Shown in pieces: positions 45,861-55,752 of a DNA stretch of 64,000 bases (its first letter is position 1; the number at the start of each line of letters is the position of its first letter). The translations under genes were made by a program, and so were the position numbers. The stretch covers positions 124,001 to 188,000 of the forward strand of contig NZ_MASI01000005.1 of assembly GCF_001708935.1 (NCBI RefSeq), in the 5' to 3' direction. The notes beneath the pieces are model-generated. The model was not told where the DNA came from and made no database searches. It saw only the letters and a list, made by a program, of their open reading frames with translations. This stretch comes from Methyloligella halotolerans (lineage in GTDB: Bacteria; Pseudomonadota; Alphaproteobacteria; Rhizobiales; Methyloligellaceae).

Positions 45861-46412
45861 TCAATCCCCTTCGAAGGCGATCAGCGTGTGGCATTTGACG
45901 CCCAGGCTAGCAAGACGCGCGCAGCCGCCGAGATCCGGCAGATCGATCACGAAGGCGGCGCCGACCAAATTGGCGTCCAGCTTGCGAAGCAGCTTGGCGG
46001 CCGCCTCCGCCGTGCCGCCCGTGGCGATCAGATCGTCGATCAGCAGCACCCGCTCGCCGGCAGCCAGCGCATCCTCATGGATCTCGATGACGTCGATGCC
46101 GTATTCCAGCTCGTAATCCTGGCCGATTGCCGTATAGGGGAGCTTCCCCTTCTTGCGGATCGGAATGAACCCGCAATTGAGCTTCTCCGCCACGGCGCCG
46201 CCCAGGATAAAGCCTCGCGCCTCGATCCCTGCAACGGCCTGGATATTGGAATCGCGATAGGGTTCCACGAGCCGCTCAACAGCGCTGCGCAAACCCGACG
46301 CATCGCCAATCAATGTGGTGATGTCCCGGAACATGATGCCGGGCTTGGGATAATCCGGGATCGTCCGGACGAGGCTCTTCAAATCGACATCAACATCGGC
46401 GGCAATGGACAC
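45861..46412 (-). CDS. apt: Adenine phosphoribosyltransferase
   Basis: A 183-residue enzyme that turns adenine and PRPP into AMP, reclaiming the adenine released by MtnP. Marks: IPDYPKPGIMFRDITTLI, GIEARGFILGGAVAEKL and the PRPP loop VLLIDDLIATGGTAEAA. GTG 46412 is chosen because AGGAGAG lies upstream and the core starts soon after; the open frame to 46457 looks non-coding. Followed after 3 bases by mtnA. Confidence 0.96.
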   Translation of the reverse strand: MSIAADVDVDLKSLVRTIPDYPKPGIMFRDITTLIGDASGLRSAVERLVEPYRDSNIQAVAGIEARGFILGGAVAEKLNCGFIPIRKKGKLPYTAIGQDYELEYGIDVIEIHEDALAAGERVLLIDDLIATGGTAEAAAKLLRKLDANLVGAAFVIDLPDLGGCARLASLGVKCHTLIAFEGD

Positions 46413-46522
46413 GGGGCATTCTCTCCTGGGGTCGGCAAGGTCTGCAAGAGTCGACACGCGACGATTGCATTAGGAAAAGCACACCAAGCTCATCCGTCAA
46501 TTGCGGATCGGGCCGAATGGGA

Positions 46523-46566
46523 AGACATGCCGTATCAAGGCATGCCAAATTCGAGACATGCCGAAT

Positions 46567-46568
<2 letters not shown>
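46523..46568. repeat. Inverted and direct repeats between mtnP and apt
   Basis: AGACATGCCG occurs at 46523-46532 and 46554-46563, with the palindrome GGCATGCC between them (46539-46546). A perfect 7-bp inverted repeat AAATTCG/CGAATTT spans 46547-46568 and overlaps the mtnP stop codon. It may be a partial terminator or an mRNA processing structure between mtnP and apt. Confidence 0.5.
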
Positions 46569-47448
<880 letters not shown>

Positions 47449-47558
47449 GAATGGCCCCTGCCGCTTCGTGTCGTTGTTGAACGTACACTAGCGAGGCTTG
47501 GACTGGCTGGCGAGAGGGGGAAAAGGACGGCCAGTGCCGGGAGTACGACACCGACCCA

Positions 47559-47676
47559 CGTCATCCTCAGAGCCTGTCCCGGACTTGATCCGGGATGCAT
47601 GTCGAAGGCGTGCGTCGAAAGAGGCGTGGCGCCGGCATGCCTTCGAGGCACGCTACGCGGGCACCTCGGCATGACG
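47559..47676. repeat. REP-type palindromic repeat mosaic
   Basis: The intergenic DNA between mtnP and petC has the hallmarks of rhizobial interspersed palindromes: it opens with CGTCATCCTCAG, contains the stem CCCGGA-CTTGA-TCCGGG (47578-47594), and closes with a TTCGAGGCACGCTACGCGGG block and GCACCTCGGCATGACG, roughly the inverted form of the opening. Such elements are spread by RAYT-type transposases or are passive hairpins. No protein is encoded here. Confidence 0.6.
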
Positions 47677-47709
47677 GCGCGAAGATGTGCTTTTGGAGAA
47701 GCCGAGCCT

Positions 47710-48551
47710 CTAAGCCTCGGTCGGCGGATGGTCCTTGTTCACGCGCTTCCAGACCGCCTTCTTCGCCAGGAACATGATGATGGCGAAAACGAACAGGAAG
47801 ATGATCACCCGGTGGCCCAGCATGTGACGCTGCTCAAGCTTGGGCTCGGCCGTCCACATCAGGAATGCGGAGACATCCTTGGCGTAGTTGTCGACCGTCT
47901 GCTCCGTATCGTCCGTATAGGGCACGACCCCATCGGCGAGCGGCGGCGGCATGGCGATCTGATGGCCCGGGAAGGCCGTGTTGTAGTGCATGCCCGGCGC
48001 CATCTCCATATCGCCCGGCTTATCCTTGTAGCCGGTCAGCACGGAGTAAATATAGTCGGGTCCGCCCTCGCGCGCTTTCGCGATCACCGAGAGATCCGGC
48101 GGATGGGAGCCGCCATTGGCGGCCCGGGCCGCTTCCTCGTTCGGGAACGGTGCCGGGAACCGGTCCGAAGGCCGGCCGGGACGCTTGAACATCTCGCCCT
48201 TGTCGTTCGGCCCGTCGGTCACCTGCGCGCTTTCGGCCAGCGCCTTCACCGCGGCTTCCGAGAACTGAGGACCGCCCGGCTCGCCCAGATTGCGGAACGA
48301 GACGAGATCCATGGAGTGGCAGTTGGCGCAGACCGTCTTGTAGACTGATAGCCGCGCTGGAGCTGCGGCCGGTCGTACATGCCGAACGGGCCGGAGAACG
48401 ACCAGTCCACATGCTTCATCTCGGTCTCACCCTCGGAGGCAAGGCCCGGCGCGATGGCCGCGCCGAGCGCCATGAGACCTGCGACGCCTGCGATGGCACC
48501 CAGCGAGACGGCCCGCCAGATGCGCTTATCGTTACCCATCACGTACTTCAT
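47710..48551 (-). CDS. petC: Cytochrome c1 of the bc1 complex (frameshifted here)
   Basis: About 280 residues once a single G is added near 48345 (CAGGTCTAC), which joins the two frames as [20 protein letters not shown]. Signal peptide ([20 protein letters not shown], ending LASE), heme c motif CANCH, axial ligand region AMPPPLADG with its Met, and a C-terminal membrane anchor ([19 protein letters not shown]). It passes electrons from the Rieske centre to cytochrome c. The start ATG 48551 overlaps the petB stop (ATGA). Last gene of petABC. Confidence 0.95.
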
Positions 48552-49843
48552 TTCACCACCTCCGGACGGGCTGCAGGATTTGCGGTCCGATCGGGCGGCA
48601 AGGGTCGGCCGAGCACGGATTCGGTGATGCTGCCGGGGCGCGGTCGCGGCGTCTCGAAGATGCCCACGAGCGGCATGATCAGCAGGAAGAAGCCGAAATA
48701 GTAGAGCGTGCCGAGCTGCGACAGGATCAGATAGATACCTTCGGGCATCTGTGCCCCGAGATAGCCCAGCATCAGGCAGTCGAGCACGAACAGCCAGAAG
48801 AACCAGCGGAAGATTGGGCGATAGCTCGTCGAGCGCACCTTGGAACGGTCCAGCCACGGCACGAAGAACAGGATCGCGATGGCGCCGAACAGGGCGATGA
48901 CGCCGAGCAGCTTGTTCGGGATCGCCCGCAGGATCGCGTAGAACGGCAGGAAGTACCATTCGGGCACGATATGGGGCGGCGTCTGCAGCGGATCGGCCGG
49001 AACGTAGTTGTCCGGATGCCCCAGCCAGTTCGGCGCGTAGAACACGATGGCGAAGAACACCAGCAGGAACACCACAAGCGCGAAGCCGTCCTTGATCGTG
49101 TAGTAGGGATGGAACGGCACCGTGTCGCCCCGGGTCTTCACATCGATCCCCGTGGGATTGTTGTTGCCGGGCATATGCAGCGCCCAGATATGCAGCATCA
49201 CGACGCCGGCGATGACGAAGGGCAGCAGGTAGTGCAGCGCGAACAGACGCGTCAGCGTCGGGCCGCCCACCGAATAACCGCCCCAGATCCACTGCACCAG
49301 CGAGGTGCCGAGCCCCGGCACCACCATGTCGAGCGAGGAGAACAGGTTGGTGATCACGGTCACCGCCCAGAAGCTCATCTGGCCCCAGGGCAGCGAGTAG
49401 CCCATGAAGGCGGTGATGATCATGAGCAGCAGGATCAGCACGCCGAGCATCCAGAGGATCTCGCGAGGCGCCTTGTAGGAGCCGTAGTAGAGACCGCGGA
49501 AGGTGTGGATGTAGACGGCGACGAAGAACATGGAGGCGCCGACCGCGTGAGTGTAGCGGAGGAACCAGCCCCAGTTCACATCGCGCATGATGAACTCGAC
49601 GCTGTTAAACGCCTCGTCCGGCGACGCAATGTAGTGCATCGCGAGCACGATGCCCGTGACGATCTGGATGGCCAGGCAGACGACGAGGATGCCGCCGAAG
49701 GTCCACCAGTAGTTCAGGTTGCGCGGTGTCGGATATTCGACGAACTGGCCGTGCATCATCCGCGCGACCGGCAGCCGCTCGTCGAACCACATACCTAGCT
49801 TCGTCTTCGGCTCGTATGTCGAAGCGTGCCCCATAGCGCTCAC
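48548..49843 (-). CDS. petB: Cytochrome b of the bc1 complex
   Basis: A 431-residue membrane subunit holding hemes bL and bH and both quinone sites. The bis-His pairs are seen: His in [10 protein letters not shown] and in VYIHTFRG (14 apart), and in [10 protein letters not shown] and VMLHIWALH. The Qo-site PEWY motif is intact ([10 protein letters not shown]), as is [12 protein letters not shown]. Eight membrane helices. GTG 49843 or ATG 49834 is the start. It lies 3 bases after petA and overlaps petC. Confidence 0.98.
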   Translation of the reverse strand: MSAMGHASTYEPKTKLGMWFDERLPVARMMHGQFVEYPTPRNLNYWWTFGGILVVCLAIQIVTGIVLAMHYIASPDEAFNSVEFIMRDVNWGWFLRYTHAVGASMFFVAVYIHTFRGLYYGSYKAPREILWMLGVLILLLMIITAFMGYSLPWGQMSFWAVTVITNLFSSLDMVVPGLGTSLVQWIWGGYSVGGPTLTRLFALHYLLPFVIAGVVMLHIWALHMPGNNNPTGIDVKTRGDTVPFHPYYTIKDGFALVVFLLVFFAIVFYAPNWLGHPDNYVPADPLQTPPHIVPEWYFLPFYAILRAIPNKLLGVIALFGAIAILFFVPWLDRSKVRSTSYRPIFRWFFWLFVLDCLMLGYLGAQMPEGIYLILSQLGTLYYFGFFLLIMPLVGIFETPRPRPGSITESVLGRPLPPDRTANPAARPEVVK

Positions 49844-49846
49844 GGG

Positions 49847-50433
49847 TTAGCCTATCTTGATTTTGGTGTCGGACGTGAATTCGTAAGGCGGGATCCACAA
49901 ATTCTCAGGCGCAGGGCCTTTGCGGATCCGTCCCGCCGTATCGTATTGCGAGCCGTGGCAGGGGCAGAACCACCCGCCATACTCGCCCTTGTTGTCGCCG
50001 GGCGCCTGGCCCTTCGGAATGCAGCCCAGATGCGTGCAGATGCCGATCATGATGAGCCATGGCTCCTTGCCCTCCGCGGTGCGGTTGGCGTCGGTGGCCG
50101 GCGCATTCGCATCCACGTTCGGGTTGCGCGCATCCTGGTCCCGCAGCTCGCTCATCGGGACCTCCTTGGCCTCTTCGATCTCCTTGTCCGTCCGGTGACG
50201 GATGAAGATCGGCTTGCCGCGCCACATCACGGTGATCGCCTGCCCCACCTCGACGGGCGCAAGATCCACCTCGATGCTGGCCAGGGCCTGAGCCGAGGCG
50301 TCGGGGTTCATCTGGTCGACCAGCGGCCACAGGCAGCCGCGCCGCCCACCGCTGCAAATCCGCCCGCGGCGATCAGGATAACGTCGCGGCGGGAAACGTC
50401 GTCGTCAGTGTCGTCGGTCATCGAGTGTGACAT
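49847..50433 (-). CDS. petA: Ubiquinol-cytochrome c reductase iron-sulfur subunit (frameshifted here)
   Basis: A Rieske protein of about 195 residues after adding one C near 50333 (GCCCTGTGG), giving [16 protein letters not shown]-type sequence. From ATG 50433: a Tat-like twin-arginine start ([16 protein letters not shown]) and single membrane anchor, then the soluble domain with cluster-binding boxes CTHLGCIP and CPCHGSQYD and the [11 protein letters not shown] end. It takes electrons from ubiquinol at the Qo site. First gene of petABC; AAGG lies upstream of the start. Confidence 0.95.
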
Positions 50434-50875
50434 GGCACCTTAGAAGGAAGACCTAGCGAAGTCGGGAAAGTTGGCGTCGGTTCGAAAAGGGCGGGCCGTA
50501 AACTGCCGAAGTATCCCCTGCCGCCGCGGGAACTGGACGCAACGCCACGAATCGATTGCCGGGCCTCTGAGGCCCTGGCCATCGTATCGGTCGCGATCCG
50601 CCACGTAAGCTCCCCAATTCACTTCCGGGAGTGACGCGAAATTAGGCAATAACCGCGAAGCCTGACACGTCGAACGTCCCGTTGCCCCGCGCATATGCTT
50701 CGGAGCATCTCATCTCGCCCTGTTTCTCGCATTGCTGGATTGCCGTTGTCCACCTTCACGAAACGGTCAAATTGGCGCATCTCGACGCACCCCAATCGGG
50801 GTATAGGCTGGCAGGAAACCAAGGGCGTAGGTGGCGCGATGCAGCCGCCATACGGTCGAGCTGGGAGGATGGCTT
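50434..50875. other. Divergent promoter region petABC/hemF
   Basis: About 440 bases between the divergent starts of petA and hemF. No gene is convincing. It contains the 15-bp inverted repeat GGGCCTC-T-GAGGCCC at 50561-50575 but no FNR-type TTGAT-N4-ATCAA site. In many relatives a tRNA methyltransferase gene lies here; it is absent. Confidence 0.5.
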
Positions 50876-51796
50876 ATGATTGAGCAACATAGCGCAACGG
50901 GGCCTGCAGCCGAGGCAGAGCTGGAAGAGCGGAAGACCCGTGCTCACGCCTGGTTCGGCCAGCTCCGGGACACGGCCTGCGCGGCCCTGGAGAAGATCGA
51001 GGCGGAGGCAGACGGCCTTCCCGGCACGGATGGCAAGGAGCCCGGCACCTTCTCCCGCAAACCCTGGACCCGCGAGAATCACGACGGTGCCGAAGGCGGC
51101 GGCGGGGTCATGTCCACCATGTCCGGACGGGTCTTTGAGAAGATCGGTCTCCACACCTCCACCGTCCACGGGACCTTCTCGCCGGAATTCGCCAAGCATG
51201 TCCCCGGCGCAGAGGAAGACCCGCGCTTCTGGGCGTCCGGCGTCTCCTTCATCGCCCATCCGGTGAACCCCAACGTGCCCACCGCCCACATGAACACCCG
51301 CATGGTGGTGACAACAAAAGGCTGGTTCGGCGGCGGCGGCGACCTGACCCCCGTGCTCGACCGGCGCCGCAATCAGGAAGACCCGGATTCCAAGAATTTC
51401 CACGCCGCCATGCAGCGCGCCTGCGAGGCTTCTCCCTCCGGCGACTACCCACGCTTCAAGGAATGGTGCGACGAGTATTTCTTCCTGCCTCACAGGAACG
51501 AGATGCGCGGTATCGGCGGCATCTTCTACGACTATCTCGACACCGGCGACTGGGAGGAGGATTTCAGCTTCACCCAAGGCGTCGGCCGTGCCTTCTACGA
51601 TGTCTACGCCGAGATCGTCCGCCGCAACATGGACAAGCCCTGGGAAGAGGCCGACCGGGAGGAGCAGCTCATCCGCCGCGGCCGCTACGTGGAGTTCAAC
51701 CTCCTCTATGACCGGGGCACCATCTTCGGCCTGAAGACCGGCGGCAACGTGGAGTCGATCCTCTCCTCCCTGCCACCGCTGGTGAGGTGGCCGTAA
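50876..51796 (+). CDS. hemF: Oxygen-dependent coproporphyrinogen III oxidase
   Basis: A 306-residue cytoplasmic enzyme of aerobic heme synthesis that decarboxylates coproporphyrinogen III to protoporphyrinogen IX. Blocks: [49 protein letters not shown] (glycine-rich substrate loop), [25 protein letters not shown], and [20 protein letters not shown] (20). ATG 50876 with GGGAGG 7 bases upstream. Divergent from petABC, so heme supply and bc1 genes are neighbours. Confidence 0.97.
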   Translation: MIEQHSATGPAAEAELEERKTRAHAWFGQLRDTACAALEKIEAEADGLPGTDGKEPGTFSRKPWTRENHDGAEGGGGVMSTMSGRVFEKIGLHTSTVHGTFSPEFAKHVPGAEEDPRFWASGVSFIAHPVNPNVPTAHMNTRMVVTTKGWFGGGGDLTPVLDRRRNQEDPDSKNFHAAMQRACEASPSGDYPRFKEWCDEYFFLPHRNEMRGIGGIFYDYLDTGDWEEDFSFTQGVGRAFYDVYAEIVRRNMDKPWEEADREEQLIRRGRYVEFNLLYDRGTIFGLKTGGNVESILSSLPPLVRWP

Positions 51797-51802
51797 AGCC
51801 CC

Positions 51803-51991
51803 CTACCCGCGCACGCCCGCATACATCACCGGCAAATCCCCCGGCAGTGACGGACGAATGTCGAGGAGCTTGGCGCTTACGGCTCTGAGAAGCGAGACGC
51901 CGAAATCCGGATTCTGAACGAGAAGCGCGCCCGCGATCAGCAGCAATCCGAGGGCGACGCTCCCCGCGATCCATGCTCTCCCCCGTCCCAT
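51803..51991 (-). CDS. Small membrane-anchored hypothetical protein
   Basis: A 62-residue protein with one hydrophobic segment near the start (WIAGSVALGLLLIAGALLV) and a short hydrophilic C-terminus (LLDIRPSLPGDLPVMYAGVRG). GAGGGG lies just upstream of ATG 51991, which supports translation. Converges with hemF (6 bases between stops). No family recognised; probably an inner-membrane protein with its tail outside. Confidence 0.55.
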   Translation of the reverse strand: MGRGRAWIAGSVALGLLLIAGALLVQNPDFGVSLLRAVSAKLLDIRPSLPGDLPVMYAGVRG

Positions 51992-52390
51992 GATCCCCTC
52001 CGTCTTCCGGCTTGGCGCGCGTCATGCGCAGCCATGCCTGGAGGTCTAGGCGGGGGCGGCTGAACCCAATCTGAGACAGTTGTTAATCTCTTGTTTAGAT
52101 TTATGGCAGGGGCTGCGCGAAGAAGGGCGTTAACCACCCGCTAACCGTGCCTTGATTGGGCCACGATATTGCCGCTTGCCAACCTGTCGCACCTAGCGCA
52201 GAATCCTTGCTACCGGGCGCCCACGGTGACGTAACGACCATTTGGGCGCGGACTTGGACGACGGCAAAGTGACTATCGGCCTGACCAAAAGAGCACGACC
52301 CTTTCCCGACATTTCAAGACGCCAGCGACGTTGCCGTGGGCAATGGCGACGGGCCCGTTCGTGTAAACTTCTACGGGAAAGGATCCCTAC
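51992..52390. other. Intergenic region and csp leader
   Basis: About 400 bases with no convincing gene. The part 52070-52150 is comparatively AT-rich and may carry divergent promoters. The next roughly 200 bases before csp could form a long 5' leader, as is usual for cold-shock mRNAs, but no defined motif could be confirmed by eye. Confidence 0.35.
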
Positions 52391-52606
52391 ATGACCCGTG
52401 TCAATGGCACCGTGAAATTCTTCAATCATTCTCGCGGCTTCGGCTTCATCGCGCCGGAAGACGGCGGCAAGGACGTGTTCGTGCACGCTTCCGCTCTGGA
52501 GCGTTCGGGCATTCCCCCGCTGAACGAGGGCGACAAGGTCTCCTTCGAGATCGAGGACGACCGCCGCGGCCGTGGCAAGCAGGCCGCCAATCTGCAGCTC
52601 GGCTAA
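52391..52606 (+). CDS. Cold-shock domain protein (second copy)
   Basis: A 71-residue single cold-shock domain very similar to the one at 6178: [33 protein letters not shown] and DDRRGRGKQAANLQLG. RNP1 and RNP2 are intact and the first-strand Trp is again Phe. GGGAAAGGA lies upstream of ATG 52391. A strong terminator follows, so it is a single-gene transcript. The two copies probably arose by duplication. Confidence 0.95.
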   Translation: MTRVNGTVKFFNHSRGFGFIAPEDGGKDVFVHASALERSGIPPLNEGDKVSFEIEDDRRGRGKQAANLQLG

Positions 52607-52635
52607 AGCCAGCGCAGAACCGGAATTTTCCGAAG

Positions 52636-52670
52636 AGCCGCCGGGTGCATCCCATCCGGCGGCTTTTTTT
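52636..52670 (+). terminator. Rho-independent terminator after csp
   Basis: A 9-bp stem AGCCGCCGG with CCGGCGGCT, 11-base loop, followed by seven T residues, 30 bases after the csp stop. Confidence 0.9.
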
Positions 52671-52824
52671 ATGCGCGCGAACGTTCGGCCAACGTTTCGT
52701 TAATCCGCGGTTCAGCTAAGCGGCGCTATTTTGCCTTAAACCGCCATTAATCAATCGCGGCTGCTATCCCATTGAAGAATCGGCGTCTCCCCCATCGACA
52801 GGGCGCCGGACGAGGATCTGAGAG

Positions 52825-53234
52825 ATGAAGACACTGAGCGCTTTTCTGGCCGTCGCCTGATCGGGCTTTCGGCGGTCTCTTACACGGTGCCCGCTTCTGC
52901 CGGCGATCGCTACTACCATGGCCGCAGCTACGATCGCGGATACGAGCGCGGCTACCGCCAGGGCAAATACAACTACAAGAACAACAACGGTGACGCACTG
53001 GCCGCCGGGGCCATCGGCCTGGGGCTCGGCGCCATCATCGGCAGCGCCGCCGCTTCCGCGCCGCCGCCTCCGCCGGCCTACTACAGCGGTCCGGCCTATT
53101 ATGGACCGGTCGATTACGCACCTCCGGCCTGGTCGCCTGACTGGTACGCCTACTGCTCGAGCCGCTTCGGCAGCTTCAACCCGCGTACCGGTTACTATAT
53201 GGGCTATGACGGCCGCCCGCATTTCTGCTACTAA
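52825..53234 (+). CDS. BA14K-family exported protein (frameshifted here)
   Basis: ATG 52825 opens a signal peptide that breaks after MKTLSAFLAVA at a TGA; adding one C near 52857 continues it as LIGLSAVSYTVPASA-G and gives about 136 residues. The mature protein has a Tyr/Gly/Arg-rich part (RYYHGRSYDRGYERGYRQG), a Gly/Ala hydrophobic segment (AAGAIGLGLGAIIGSAAA) and a C-terminal BA14K block (WYAYCSSRFGSFNPRTGYYM). BA14K of Brucella is an immunoreactive lectin-like envelope protein. A terminator follows. Confidence 0.82.
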
Positions 53235-53556
53235 GCCGCTAAACCTTACCGATCATTAGGGTTTTTTGGGGCTCGCCGGTCACCGGCGGGCCCTTTTCGC
53301 GCCAGCTGGGGACATTATTGACCGCCCATTTACTCCTGGGACATTTCGCGTCTTTAAGAAGCGCATTTGAAACTTGCGCGCGCGCGGGCAGTTTCGCAGA
53401 ATTATTGGAGAAAAGAGTCGTGTTGCGATGCAGTCCCCACGCGCGGGGCGCATCCACACAATGGCATCAGCAAAAGGCGGAATAACCGCCATCGGCCGGC
53501 ACCCGGATCGTGGGTAGCACCCGATGCCCAGGTTTTGGAGGACAAGGGACTCGAAA
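53235..53556. other. Intergenic region upstream of the desaturase gene
   Basis: Apart from the terminator at 53271-53297, about 260 bases without a convincing gene. It should contain the promoter of the desaturase gene. A GCGCGCGCG run lies at 53378-53387; nothing else stands out. Confidence 0.35.
53271..53297 (+). terminator. Rho-independent terminator after the BA14K gene
   Basis: A 9-bp stem GCTCGCCGG with CCGGCGGGC (one G-T pair), three-base loop, followed by CCTTTT. Confidence 0.8.
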
Positions 53557-54549
53557 ATGAGCACCGAAGTGAATTATGTCGACGGCATCCCGCGGGGCGA
53601 TGAAGCGCCGCGCGACCGGCCAGATCCTCAGACAGAGCGCGAGGCGCTGAAGCTCATCAAGCCTCATCAGGGCATGGTCGCCTGGCCGACCGTCGCCCTC
53701 GCCCTGGCCATTGCCGTCTCCTTCGGTACCGTCGTGACCCTTGGGGTCATGGGCATCATCCCGCTCTGGCTCGGGCTGCTCTTCAATACCTTCATCCTCT
53801 ATGCGGATCAGACGCCTCTGCACGAGGCTTGCCACGGCAACATCGCCGGCAAGGATTCGCGCATGGTCTGGGTGAACCATCTGGTGGGCTATGTCTGCGG
53901 CACCATCCTGCTGCACGAGTACAAGTCCTTCCGGCATATGCATCTCGCCCACCATCGCGAGACCAACAACCCGGACCTCGATCCCGATCATTGGGTCGAC
54001 GTGAAGGGCTTCTGGAACGTGCTTTTCCGCTGCCTCACGATTGTCCCGTGGTATCAGCACTACTTCTTCAAATACATCGCCTTCAAACCGCATATCCCGG
54101 GCATGCGGCCGCTCGCCATCCACATAATGGTGATGCATGCGATCTATTACGGCGCGATCATCGCGTTCTGCTATTTCGGCTATTGGCGCGAGGTTTTCAT
54201 GCTGTGGGTTTTCCCGCACATCCTGGCCTCGGCGCTGATCATCTACTTCTTCGCCTATATCCCGCATCAGCCCCATGTGGCGAAGCAGCGGTATCGCGAC
54301 ACCAACATCTTCCTGTTCAAGGGCCGGCTGAAGGAGCCGATCCTGACCTGGCTGTATTTCTTCCAGAACTACCACCTGATCCACCACCTCTTCCCGCGGA
54401 TTCCGTTCTACCGCTACAAGGAGGCGTTCACGGATCTGCGGCCGGTACTGGAGCGCGAAAAGGCGCGTATTCGGGAGTTCGGCGACGACTATCATCCCGA
54501 CGCGATCGGAGAGATCGGCGACGAGCCCAACGCCCACAACCCGGGCTAG
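53557..54549 (+). CDS. Membrane fatty-acid desaturase/hydroxylase family protein
   Basis: A 330-residue integral membrane di-iron enzyme. Three His clusters are present: HEACH (about 90), HMHLAHH (about 128), and NYHLIHH (about 278), with an extra HQPH. Four or more hydrophobic segments lie between them. This family includes acyl-lipid desaturases and carotenoid hydroxylases (CrtR type); the substrate cannot be fixed. ATG 53557 begins MSTEVNYVDG, with GGAGGACAAGGGA upstream. The gene ends before a bidirectional terminator. Confidence 0.9.
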   Translation: MSTEVNYVDGIPRGDEAPRDRPDPQTEREALKLIKPHQGMVAWPTVALALAIAVSFGTVVTLGVMGIIPLWLGLLFNTFILYADQTPLHEACHGNIAGKDSRMVWVNHLVGYVCGTILLHEYKSFRHMHLAHHRETNNPDLDPDHWVDVKGFWNVLFRCLTIVPWYQHYFFKYIAFKPHIPGMRPLAIHIMVMHAIYYGAIIAFCYFGYWREVFMLWVFPHILASALIIYFFAYIPHQPHVAKQRYRDTNIFLFKGRLKEPILTWLYFFQNYHLIHHLFPRIPFYRYKEAFTDLRPVLEREKARIREFGDDYHPDAIGEIGDEPNAHNPG

Positions 54550-54593
54550 GCCTCGCGACCGCGGGTTTCCAAAACCCGCTCATAGATGACGAA

Positions 54594-54618
54594 AGGGCGC
54601 CCGCGAGGCGCCCTTTTT
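54594..54618. terminator. Bidirectional terminator between convergent genes
   Basis: An 8-bp stem AGGGCGCC with GGCGCCCT, five-base loop, TTTTT on the plus strand and TTT on the minus strand. It lies between the desaturase gene and the convergent DM13 gene. A second small hairpin (GCGGGTTT/AACCCGC) lies at 54561-54579. Confidence 0.85.
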
Positions 54619-54650
54619 GCGTCTGGAGGCTCCGCTAAGGCGAAGTCTGG

Positions 54651-55172
54651 CTAAAGCGCCTTCTTCTTCCCTGCCCCGCCGCCGGCGTCGTTCTCGAACG
54701 TCAAATCCGCCGGGGAGATCAGCACGGAGAATTGCTGGCACCAGATCACCACGCTTGGATACTTCGTGAGGTCCACGCCTGCGGGGATCTCGTATTTCTG
54801 GCTGCCTTCGAAGGCCCGTAAGCGCCCGAGATCCACATACATCGTGTCCTCGACATCCGCCTCGCTGCGCACCTTCTCCTTAGGCACGAGATAGACGTGA
54901 AAATCGGGACCAGGCCCCACCTCGAAATCCTTCTCCAGAAAGAGAATGCCGGGATAGACGCTGACCCTACCCTTTCCGTAATGGACGGGATCGGGGGGGT
55001 TGGCGTGGAGGAAAGAACCTTCCGCGACCAGATCTCCGGACTCGGCCGCCGTCAGCGTGTCCGTGCCGGCAGGCGGCGGAAACAGATATGGGAAGACGAA
55101 GAGCCCCGCCGCGAAACCGATAATGCCGCCGAGCAGAATGCCGACGACCAGCCCTTTCAGCCAATGCCACAT
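54651..55172 (-). CDS. DM13-domain membrane-anchored protein
   Basis: A 173-residue protein. It is anchored by an N-terminal membrane segment (LKGLVVGILLGGIIGFAAGLFVF) and then carries a DM13 domain of about 110 residues: EGSFLHANPPDPVHYGKG, ILFLEKDFEVGPGPDFHVYL, VDLGRLRAFEGSQKYEIPAG and VVIWCQQFSVLISPADL, with the single Cys typical of the family. DM13 is proposed to be a redox or cytochrome b561-like electron-transfer module. ATG 55172 (MWHWLK) is preferred to upstream starts. Confidence 0.85.
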   Translation of the reverse strand: MWHWLKGLVVGILLGGIIGFAAGLFVFPYLFPPPAGTDTLTAAESGDLVAEGSFLHANPPDPVHYGKGRVSVYPGILFLEKDFEVGPGPDFHVYLVPKEKVRSEADVEDTMYVDLGRLRAFEGSQKYEIPAGVDLTKYPSVVIWCQQFSVLISPADLTFENDAGGGAGKKKAL

Positions 55173-55250
55173 GTTTCGTCTCCCCAAGCCCAACTTCGGC
55201 CAAGACTGGCATGGGGCCGACGGGAAGGCTAGCGGCGCGAGGGCGGCGCT

Positions 55251-55519
55251 CTAGTGCAACCGAAGCTCGCCCTCGACGAAATCGAACTCCGTCGGCGAGA
55301 TCAGCCGCTTGTGTGCAACCCGAACCCGATAGAGCGGGCCTCGAGGTTTTCGTCCCAGAACGAAAGGAAATCCTTCAGCTTCGGGAAGCGCGGCGCCATA
55401 TCGTATTCCTGCCAGATGAAGGTCTGCAGCAAGCGGTTATGATCGGGCAGTCGGTACAGGATTTCGGCGGTGGTGAGGGAAAAGCCGGCGAGCTGGGAAA
55501 CGAGCGCATTGTCTGTCAT
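55251..55519 (-). CDS. Usg family protein (frameshifted here)
   Basis: ATG 55519 encodes ILYRLPDHNRLLQTFIWQEY and APRFPKLKDFLSFWDENLE, clear Usg family blocks. The frame breaks near 55338; adding one G (GAGGGCCCGCTC) restores GPLYRVRVAHKRLISPTEFD and a GELRLH end at 55251, about 89 residues, the normal length. Usg is a short conserved alphaproteobacterial protein, first noted near tRNA-pseudouridine and phosphoribosylanthranilate genes; its role is unknown. No signal peptide. Divergent from groES. Confidence 0.88.
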
Positions 55520-55611
55520 TCGATAGAGCCCCTGCCTTTGGTCTTGTAAGACTCAAAATTAAATCGTTCCGCCCACAGACTGTCCAGGATTTATTGAGAC
55601 AATTCAGGCAT

Positions 55612-55638
55612 GTAGCAGCCAACCCGCAAGGCTGCTAC
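55612..55638. promoter_or_regulatory. Second 9-N9-9 inverted repeat upstream of CIRCE
   Basis: GTAGCAGCC and GGCTGCTAC are perfect 9-bp arms separated by nine bases. The size and spacing equal those of CIRCE, whose left end is 31 bp downstream (about three helical turns), and six of nine bases of each arm match CIRCE. It may be a second, diverged HrcA operator. Confidence 0.55.
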
Positions 55639-55642
55639 CAAA

Positions 55643-55669
55643 TTAGCACTCGCCTATTGAAAGTGCTAA
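55643..55669 (+). promoter_or_regulatory. CIRCE operator (HrcA-binding site)
   Basis: TTAGCACTC, nine-base spacer, AAGTGCTAA matches the CIRCE consensus TTAGCACTC-N9-GAGTGCTAA with one mismatch in the right arm. It lies 84 bases upstream of the groES start. HrcA repressor binding here represses groESL until heat shock; no hrcA gene is in the window. Confidence 0.95.
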
Positions 55670-55752
55670 TAAGTGTCGCTAAATAGCCGCCGAGCGGGCC
55701 GCTATTTCGAGCACCCGATCAACGGGATAATTGGTTAGAGGAGAACAAAGCC

